Below are positions 56,409-64,000 of a stretch of DNA of 64,000 nt, in pieces. Position numbers and translations under genes: made by a program. Within the stretch, counting starts at the first letter, position 1, and each line of letters begins with the position of its first letter. Source of the DNA: Patiria miniata (taxonomy: Eukaryota > Echinodermata > Asteroidea > Valvatida > Asterinidae); the NCBI RefSeq assembly GCF_015706575.1, contig NW_024037057.1, positions 6,691,203 through 6,755,202 of the forward strand. The letters run 5' to 3'. The notes below the pieces were generated by a model. It worked only from the letters and a program-made list of their open reading frames with translations. It was not told where the DNA came from and did not search any database.

Positions 56409-57364
56409 TAGAGGGGTCCCACTCCAATAACATGATTTTAGTATTAAGATTTTAGTATCAAGAAGTTTGGGCATCAGAAGCAATATCTTGCCTGATACCC
56501 TGCCTTGTCACAGTGTTTTTTTTTTTAAATCCTCAAATAACATGGTACACGTTCCGTAAGAATAAACAGAATAATCAAAACAGCGAGAGATTTAGGATGA
56601 TGTCAAACACAATCGTCAGCAATGCTTCTCATTGAACCCACACACAGGCATGCAACTGGGAACTTAGGAAAACGATGAAATTCCAAACCACACAAGACTT
56701 CGTACAATGTTTTTTAGTTTGTAATGGCATTCATGAGAAGTAAAAATAAGCGGGGAAATCAGCGGATCCGAGGAAAACTTGCATGCCTTCATACCGTACC
56801 ATCAGCCCAAAGCTTCTTGTCAAATGATCCGGGCCGGATGAAAAAATCAGGACATTCACAGTTTGTCCACAGAAAAAAAAAACTACACATGACAAGGACA
56901 CTTTCAAAGACCTTTGAATTGAATAGTGTTAAAAACAGGTGTTCCACACACAGTGAGTGAGACATTTAATAATTCAGTGCAATGGACCGAAATGTTTCGC
57001 CAATTAATGAATGGCATATAATTTATTACTGCCATGCATTCAGAAACACAGCTGCTCTAATTTGTCATTTTTTTGAGAGGATTAAGGACCTTTTCTTGTT
57101 AATGCAATTTGGGAGGTGAAGAGGCAATTTTTTTTTGTTACAGATGGCGTGAGGATATTGTATCTTGTCGATGGAGAAACAAAAATCGTGTGGCGCATGG
57201 CGACTTCAATTGTGGTGTGCGTTTACGGGTTGTACGGGAACAGGGCACCCTACTGAGGTAAAACATGGATACCTGAGTACCCGTAATTTAAGAAACCAAA
57301 CCCCAAATTTCAAATCCCGGAAGTTGTCTGTTTTTGGGCTTTATAATTTAAGCTTTACGGTGTA

Positions 57365-58770
57365 AACTGCAACTTTCACGAACGTCATCTGTACTCGGTG
57401 AGCTATTTCCTTTGTATTACATCGCAAAATGCTACACAAATTGTATCGGTTGCTACTCATAAATCATCATTTGCTACTCAACTTTCACGACTGTCATCTG
57501 TGCTCAGTGAACCATTTCCCTCGTATCGCATCGCAAAATGCTACACAAATTGTATCGGTTGCTACTCATAATCATCATTTGCTACTCAACTTTCACGACT
57601 GTCATCTGTGCTCAGTGAACCATTTCCCTCGTATCGCATCGCAAAATGCTACACAAATTGTATCGGTTGCTACTCATAAATCATCATTTGCTACTCAACT
57701 TTCACGAGTGTCATCTGTGCTCAGTGAACCATTTCCCTCGTATCGCATCGCAAAATGCTACACAAATTGTATCGGTTGCTACTCATAAATCATCATTTGC
57801 TACTCAACTTCCACGAGTGTCATCTGTACTCAGTGAACCATTTCCCTCGTATCGCATCGCAAAATGCTACACAAATTGTATCGGTTGCTACTCATAAATC
57901 ATCATTTGCTACTCAACTTTCACGAGTGTCATCTGTGCTCAGTGAACCATTTCACTCGTATCGCATCGCAAAACGCTACACAAAATGTATCGGTTGCTAC
58001 TCATAAATCATCATTTGCTACTCAACTTTCACGAGTGTCATCTGTACTCAGTGAACCATTTCCCTCGTATCGCATCGCAAAATGCTACACAAATTGTATC
58101 GGTTGCTACAGTACTCATAAATCATCATTTGCTACTCAACTTTCACGAGTGTCATCTGTACTCAGTGAACCATTTCCCTCGTATCGCATCGCAAAATGCT
58201 ACACAAATTGTATCGGTTGCTACTCATAAATCATCATTTGCTACTCAACTTTCACGAGTGTCATCTGTGCTCAGTGAACCATTTCCCTTGTATCGCATCG
58301 CAAAACGCTACACAAAATGTATCGGTTGCTACTCATAAATCATCATTTGTTACTCAACTTTCACGAGCATCATCTGTGCTCAGTGAACCATTTCCCTTGT
58401 ATCGCATCGCAAAATGCTAAACAAATTGTATCGGTTGCTACTCGCAAATCACCATTTGCTACTCAACTTTCACGAGCGTCATCTGTGCTCAGTGAACCAT
58501 TTCCCTTGTATCGCATCGCAAAATACTACACAAATTATATCGGTTGCTACTCAACTTTCACGAGTGTCATCTGTGCTCAGTGAACCATTTCCCTCGTATC
58601 GCATCGCAAAATGCTACACACAATGTATCAGTTGCTACTTAAAAATCATCAATTGTTACTCAACTTTCACGAGCGTCATCTGTACTCAGTGAGCCATTTC
58701 CCTCGTATCGCATCGCAAAATGCTACACAAATTGTATCAGTTGCTACTCAAAACTCATCATTTGCTACTC
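57365..58770. repeat. 109-bp satellite array upstream of delta-catenin
   Basis: About 13 units with AAATTGTATCGGTTGCTACT, CAACTTTCACGAGTGTCATC and GTGAACCATTTCCCTCGTAT. The period is 109 bp through the centre, with shortened units near the right end. Neighbouring units differ by only a few bases, indicating recent homogenisation. Confidence 0.92.
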
Positions 58771-59043
58771 AATATTAGCATTCAGTGTGCACAAAACATG
58801 TTCAGTTTAACTATTTTGCTATGCAAACTTGCTGCATGAAATCGTTCCCTGTCTGTACTGCGTTACATGTAAAATGCACGTAGATGTAAAATCTGTTTTG
58901 GTTTTCCATGTACAGGTACATGTACATGTGTGTACATGTGTAGCCTGGTTTTCATTTTGAAAAGTCCCCACAAATGGCATTCAAAACTTTTCTTTATCAC
59001 TGTTCGAGAACTTACTAATCTTAGTAATTTATAAAGTTGGTTA

Positions 59044-59374
59044 GGCCAAATAAAAAAAAAATATGTTTAGCATCAACGCCCGCTTCCTTTTTGGAGGCCG
59101 CCTCCTTTTTTCCCCTTTTTTTTGAAACATAAAAAAAAGATACATTTTAAACAGTGACATCATTCTTGCCTCTTTGTCTGTAGCATCTAGCCCATATAAA
59201 GCTGGTATGTCATTCCTGAGTCCAAGTGGCGGCCATTTAAAAAAATAGCTGGCAGCTATCTTGAAAAATACCCCAGTCGGGCGGCCATTTTGGAAGGGGG
59301 AAAAAAAAAAAAAGCCTCCTCCTTCCTTTTTTTCAAAAAGCAGGACGCTAAACATGTTTTGTTTTTACTTGGCC
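59044..59374. mobile_element. GGCC-ended MITE, family C
   Basis: Termini are GGCC, an AT tract and TATGTTTAGC, inverted at the right (GCTAAACATG, T tract, CTTGGCC), with TTA on both sides. The interior differs from families A and B (GGCGGCCATTTTGGAAGG). It shares their end structure and target preference, so probably the same transposase mobilised all three. Confidence 0.8.
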
Positions 59375-59806
59375 TTACGGGTACCTGATGCCGTAATCTG
59401 CGGTCGGGTACTCGGGTACCCAGTTCCGATGCACAGCCCTAAAACTGATTATAAATGCTCCACAAGGGCTCAGGTACCATACCACCATAATCAGACTTTC
59501 GGATGACGAGTTTGGGTGTTGAGTTTACCGTATGGTGTTGGATTTTGCAAGAGTGAGGAAGGTTCCTAGTACATCACTGAAGGAGTTGGGGAATAAACAG
59601 GGGAAAAACAAAGCAGTAAACAGTACACAAATATGTAAATTTTAAAAGGAAAAACGGCGGAATGCAGACAAAGACTACAACCGAGCATTGAGGACAGTGC
59701 ATACGAAAACACGGCAAGGAAAGGCAAAATCCAGACGTTAAGTATCCACCAGTCTGTTGCCACGGGCAACTGCATCTTTGGCAAACGATGATAAGTCAAG
59801 CCTCAC

Positions 59807-59864
59807 CGTTCGTCGCTAACTGCTCCGCGAAATCGCTGGGGGGCCCACCCAGTTGCTGAGTCAT
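59807..59864 (-). other. Candidate upstream exon of delta-catenin (possible uORF)
   Basis: On the minus strand an ATG at 59864 opens MTQQLGGPPSDFAEQLATN, ending at a good donor (AACG/gtgagg) in phase 1, with codon-like composition unlike the AT-rich surroundings. Joined to the exon 1 acceptor at 53397 it would run six more codons and stop before the main ATG, making it a 25-codon upstream ORF. It could instead be the start of an alternative isoform. No other exon in the upstream 10 kb looks better. The upstream edge is unknown. Confidence 0.35.
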
Positions 59865-60191
59865 ATTCCCATTAATCAATAGATATCACTGATCCCTGGA
59901 GACTCCCCTCGGATTATCCATCTGACGGGGCCATGACTGACTCAATCCATATTATACACACGCATGCATGAGAGACTCAGCTGGAGAAACTCAATATTTT
60001 CGTCCATTTTACGGGGCCACGATTCACTGTGTAAGAGGGTCAAGTTGGGATACTCCCCTCTTGTCCATATTGCAGGGCCATGACTCATTTATTCTAATGA
60101 TAATGGTTCTGAATCTCGCTGACATCCATAATGAAGGGCCCTTTGAGTGCACCTACATGTACATGTGTGTAAATATGCTGGCAGTCAACAA

Positions 60192-60436
60192 ATGTGATGC
60201 GATCAAGCTACACGTAAATGAGTCGTTTGTCAGGAACTTTCACTTGGAGATTCAGGCCAAAATAGGGCCACTTCATCACATCTCCTGGTGTTCCAACTTC
60301 CATAATTTTTTAACTAAAGATGGTACCAGCATGCAGTTTTCACAGCAGTTATGCTGAGATTGTGCTCTTTTCAAATCTATAAAAAAAAATTGACCAGGGT
60401 CGACCAACGACTCATTTAGCTTGATTACATCACAAA
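60192..60436. mobile_element. Family K MITE, second copy
   Basis: Same termini and interior as 30893-31140, including AGGCCAAAATAGGGCCACTT and CAACGACTCATTTAGCTTGA. It lies upstream of delta-catenin. Confidence 0.75.
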
Positions 60437-63400
60437 CGTGTTGATTTACATGTAAAATGCAAAGTACAGTAGTGATGAAATGCCAATGAAACAAAAGAAT
60501 TTGTTAGGGCTGTCCCGAATATTCGATCATCGAAAAGAGAAAACTGCACGTGCGCACTTCACTATTGTGTCATCTTAATTGAAAAGTTGCAGTTTTATTG
60601 TCAGATGATACTTTTTATCAACGGTAACTTTCTTGTCGACACCTATTACTAGTCCCATTCTTTTAGCTGAGTAAATTCCCCAGTACAATGTTCAGTACTT
60701 ACCGGTACATGTACTGCAAATGTAAACGCTCCAGTGGCACATTACATTGTAATTGCCATCTTTACATGCAAATTTATATGCAAATTTTAACCAGCGAGGA
60801 AGGCAGTTGATCGGCAAGTTTCGAATATTTGAATATTTGGTCAAGTGCAGTTTTGAATAATTGAATATTAAATTATTCCAAAACGAACGGCCCTAGAATT
60901 TGTTGCATTTTCCTGCTTCCGCCTTTTCATGTAAAAAACACCCGAAAAACCCACACTTCCAATTTTACTTAGATCAGCTTTGTTTATCGCGAACACAAAA
61001 AGAGCACAGACTGAACGTATCAGTTGCAGGCCGACCAAAAAAAAAAACGACGAAGATTCAACAATGAATGAGCCCCCTCCAGCTGCCTCTTTGTTATGTT
61101 GGCTTGTTGCTGTGGCAACCGCATCAATCATTAGACAAGGATGGGGGGACGAGACGGCAATCGTTGTCAGAGCGATGGATGATAAGTGCTTGCAATGCTT
61201 TGCTTGATCTTGATTGGAGATTGCGACGAGTGTGGAATTTCAAGTGCTCTCATCCCGTACCAAAAAAAAAAAGGGAAAAATTCAAGCTGCTCTATTTTTA
61301 TCATGGATCGTTATCAAAAAACGGTATTCATGAGAGATCGGCATGTACAAAACTGTACAGTCAGTTGTCATACCAGTTGAAAAAAAAAGACAAAAATACC
61401 ACTTTTCTTGAACTCAACTTCTGCAGCATAAAACTAAGAAATTCACGGAAACAAATTTCTCCAACTGCACACATGAAGTTCCAAATTAAATGCTTGATTT
61501 ATTTGGAAACTTTTCCAACTCAAGTTAGCCAACCAAAACTGCCCCACATTGTGCACTGATTTATGATGCGGTAACTGCAAACTTGTGCAACGTCACAATG
61601 GGGAGCATTCAACAAGCTAGCATTCATTTTTTTTAATGGAGTCATAAAGTGTTGACATGAGAATGGTTCCACTGTAGTGAGTGTTGTCTGATGGTCATCA
61701 ATCACACATAATTACCCATTTTTGGGGACCTACAAATCTACATTGTGTATACAGGCATCAAGTGTCCATGCTTGTTGTTAAGAAAAACAACTTCAGACTG
61801 AAACACCCCAAAATAGGGTGGTTTTTTTCAATCCTTAAAATTTTGAGGATTCTTCCTTAATTTAAACGACTTCAGAAAAATGACATTAGAGGAAGGTAAT
61901 TTGTTCCAGTCTCTAGAGTGATCCAAAAGAAAATAGAGTTTAGGCATAAACTTTTCAGACGCAGATTTCTTGCCACAGGGTTTTATTTTCAGCGCCGTTT
62001 TCAAAATGTACCGGTGTCATATAAAATCGGACTCGTATGAAAATCAGACTCTTTTTCCCTTTTATTGGGTAAACCCTCTCACGTGACCGTTCCCTCTCCT
62101 AATTATCTATGCATGAGCATGCGCAATACCACCAATGAGTCCGTATTTCATAAAACCTAAATTCATGCTACACCGGTACCACAAAGATGCTGTAGTGTAG
62201 TGTAGAAATATCTTATCTCCCTATTCTGAGAAATCTACTTCTGAACAAGTGTAAACTTTTTTCTGGACCACTCTGTAGTTCTTGAGAATTATTTTTTTTT
62301 TAATACATTCATGTCTTTCAGGTTACATGAACCAGTACGTAACTGGTACATCATTTTGATTCCCTTTTTATATCGAAAGTTAAAGCTACATGTAGGCCTT
62401 TAGTCCATCATTTGCAGCTATCTGAAAAGTAGCTGGTGTAATTATTGTTGAAAAACATACTTGGTTGAAAGATAGTAAGGGGACTAAACTCCCTGTGAAA
62501 TTATTCTTTCTGGCAAGCTGTCATTTTGAAGTAATCAACGAAAGAAGGCCTTTCCAACGGTGCTTCTTAAGACGCACCGTGGGAAAATTTAAATTAGTAG
62601 TTCGTTTTGTTATTCGGCGAAGCACGCGCAAGCATTGGCACGACGCACACGCACCCCCGGTTGCTATAATTTGTCAGATCAGAGCGCGACATCACGTAGC
62701 TGCATTCGGCTCAGTGAGAACGTGTCTCGGACGCTGAATTTAGGCGCAATTCAAAACATGATTCAGCAACATTTGATTTGAAATTGAGATCCTAGAATGC
62801 TGTTTTTCTCAGAATATACAGCTGAAGCTGAGCTGAAACTTTATCAGGTTAGTTGTTCAGTACCCTTCTTTAGATTTTGAGCACTTTTGTTGCTTCAAAC
62901 AAACAAAATGCACAAATTACAAATGATGGATTATCTTTAAAAGACAAGTTGAAAAGAGCCTTTTCTACATGTAAATTATAGTGTCAAATGTCATAGGTAT
63001 AAATAGTCAATGTACGGTACATATTATGTACAATGTACATGTATTACTGTGTACATACATGACAACCCTTCACAATTCAAACAGCCATCACTAATCTCAT
63101 CAAATCCCCTAATAAGATTATCCCAGACAAGCAACAACTTTCTCTGACAATAAAAGACATCCTCATTTGCATCACAAGAACCTGTAGTAACGCTCCATTC
63201 AATGGCTGTTACTTCCATGCACACTCCTCCCCCTGGAATTTGATTGTCATCATTGTTCACCTGAATGGGATGACAGTTGTTTGTCTGGAGGGCGCGAGAG
63301 GTCAGACTGGGACAGGTCAATAATGAAATAAAAAAGGCGGCCACAAGGGTTTTTTTTATTGCAATTTCCAATTGACGTTCAGTTGGAAAGGATTTGAAAT

Positions 63401-63866
63401 CATGTACAAATATTTTTCAAAATGAGTTCTCATTGTTGGTGCTTTTCCGCTGTCCCATATTTTGTTAAAGCAAAATTGTGATGACTCACCAGCTAATAAT
63501 ACTAGGGAAAGTACGGCATGTGTATACTGTTTAGAAGCAAGAAGTCCGTGAACTGTATGGCTTTTTTAAATGAATGGCTGATGATCCATTTTATGATTGG
63601 GGGGGGGGGGGGGTGGTGGGGGGAGCGCACGGGGTAACAAGTTCAGGGGCAATCTAGCAGACTGTAGCGCTTAGCTTTTCAACTCTAGATTCCTCTATTG
63701 GGATTTTGCTTTTGACGTGATGTTTACCAAAATTCAGGTCTCCGCAGCTTGGCCACATTTCAATGGCTGTTTACCCTCAAATTCTTTGCCAGTGATCATT
63801 ATATTGTGCTAAAAGGGTTACATTACAAATTGTGCATGTAGCTCCAATTCTGAGCTACAGTACCAG

Positions 63867-64000
63867 GGGCCAATTTCATAGAGCTGCCTAAGCACAAAAT
63901 TTGCTTAAGCACAAAAACGTCTTGCTTAATAAAATCAGGTTACCGGCCAAAATCTATGCGATTGTTATTATAAGTAAACAACAGCTAAATACCAGTCAGA
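63867..64000. mobile_element. Foldback MITE relative, cut by window end
   Basis: GGGGCCAATTTCATAGAGCTG, GCTTAAGCACAAAA and ATCAGGTTACCGGCC match the left arm of the element at 27521. The right arm would lie beyond the window. Confidence 0.7.

Larger units (their letters stand above)
53398..64000. other. Upstream region of delta-catenin; repeats, no supported gene
   Basis: Apart from the candidate exon at 59807-59864 I see no coding exon. The region holds the SINE, Tigger-like, family E, D, Q, C and K elements and the 109-bp satellite listed separately, plus TACATG-rich microsatellite (58905-58945, 63010-63055) and a G run at 63600. The interval 60440-63860 shows nothing I can assign. Confidence 0.5.

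Noticed and set aside
57429..58692. Several overlapping repetitive open frames of 74-121 codons
   Set aside because: The 109-bp satellite is not a multiple of three, so the same peptides appear in shifting frames. This is a satellite, not a gene family.
62465..62737. A 90-codon basic open frame in the far upstream region
   Set aside because: No ATG-based support, no splice partners, no recognisable motif, and composition like the surrounding DNA.
63024..63371. A minus-strand open frame with a hydrophobic N-terminus like a signal peptide and eight cysteines
   Set aside because: The frame has no ATG; it would have to start at TTG, and there is none between it and the upstream stop. No acceptor or partner exon was found. 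An exon of an unknown secreted protein remains possible but unsupported.
1..64000. CRISPR array, bacterial operon, prophage or integrated virus
   Set aside because: The sequence is plainly nuclear animal DNA with spliceosomal introns. None of the tandem repeats has the short repeat/unique spacer pattern, and I recognised no reverse transcriptase, integrase or viral protein.

Overview
The window is nuclear DNA from an intron-rich animal. The proteins resemble vertebrate orthologues closely, exons are small islands in AT-rich introns, and the non-coding DNA is packed with miniature inverted-repeat elements (MITEs), tRNA-derived SINEs, minisatellites and ACATGT-rich microsatellites. My best guess is a marine invertebrate deuterostome, probably an echinoderm. 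That is inference from genome style and gene similarity, not proof.

The protein-coding content is four genes, all rebuilt here by reading splice sites. (1) Positions 1016-5542, minus strand: the first five coding exons of INTS11, the endonuclease subunit of the Integrator complex, cut off by the window edge. (2) Positions 6086-7350, plus strand: a two-exon ceramide-1-phosphate transfer protein (CPTP), head to head with INTS11 across 543 bp. The same divergent pair is adjacent in human. (3) Positions 12004-13450, plus strand: a tandem CPTP paralogue with the same intron position and phase but changed headgroup-site residues. (4) Positions 19383-53362, minus strand: one delta-catenin family gene (ARVCF / CTNND2 / PKP4 / p120 type) of at least 27 coding exons. 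It reads in frame for about 1208 codons, with an N-terminal coiled coil, an armadillo domain and a C-terminal DSWV PDZ-binding motif.

Layout: 1-5.5 kb INTS11, with a 131-bp minisatellite in its intron; 5.5-6.1 kb bidirectional promoter region; 6.1-7.35 kb CPTP-1; 7.35-12.0 kb repeat-rich spacer; 12.0-13.45 kb CPTP-2; 13.45-19.4 kb spacer with a 683-bp hairpin element and a nested DNA transposon; 19.4-53.4 kb delta-catenin, whose introns hold nearly every repeat class; 53.4-64 kb upstream spacer with a SINE, a 109-bp satellite and several MITEs.

The most interesting signals are the INTS11-CPTP head-to-head pair, the altered lipid-headgroup residues of the second CPTP, a 12-nt INTS11 microexon, three serial homologous phase-1 exons in the delta-catenin tail, and tandem partial copies of delta-catenin exon edges that keep their splice acceptors. 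On the repeat side they are a MITE whose core has expanded into a minisatellite, and a perfect 31-bp-arm hairpin.
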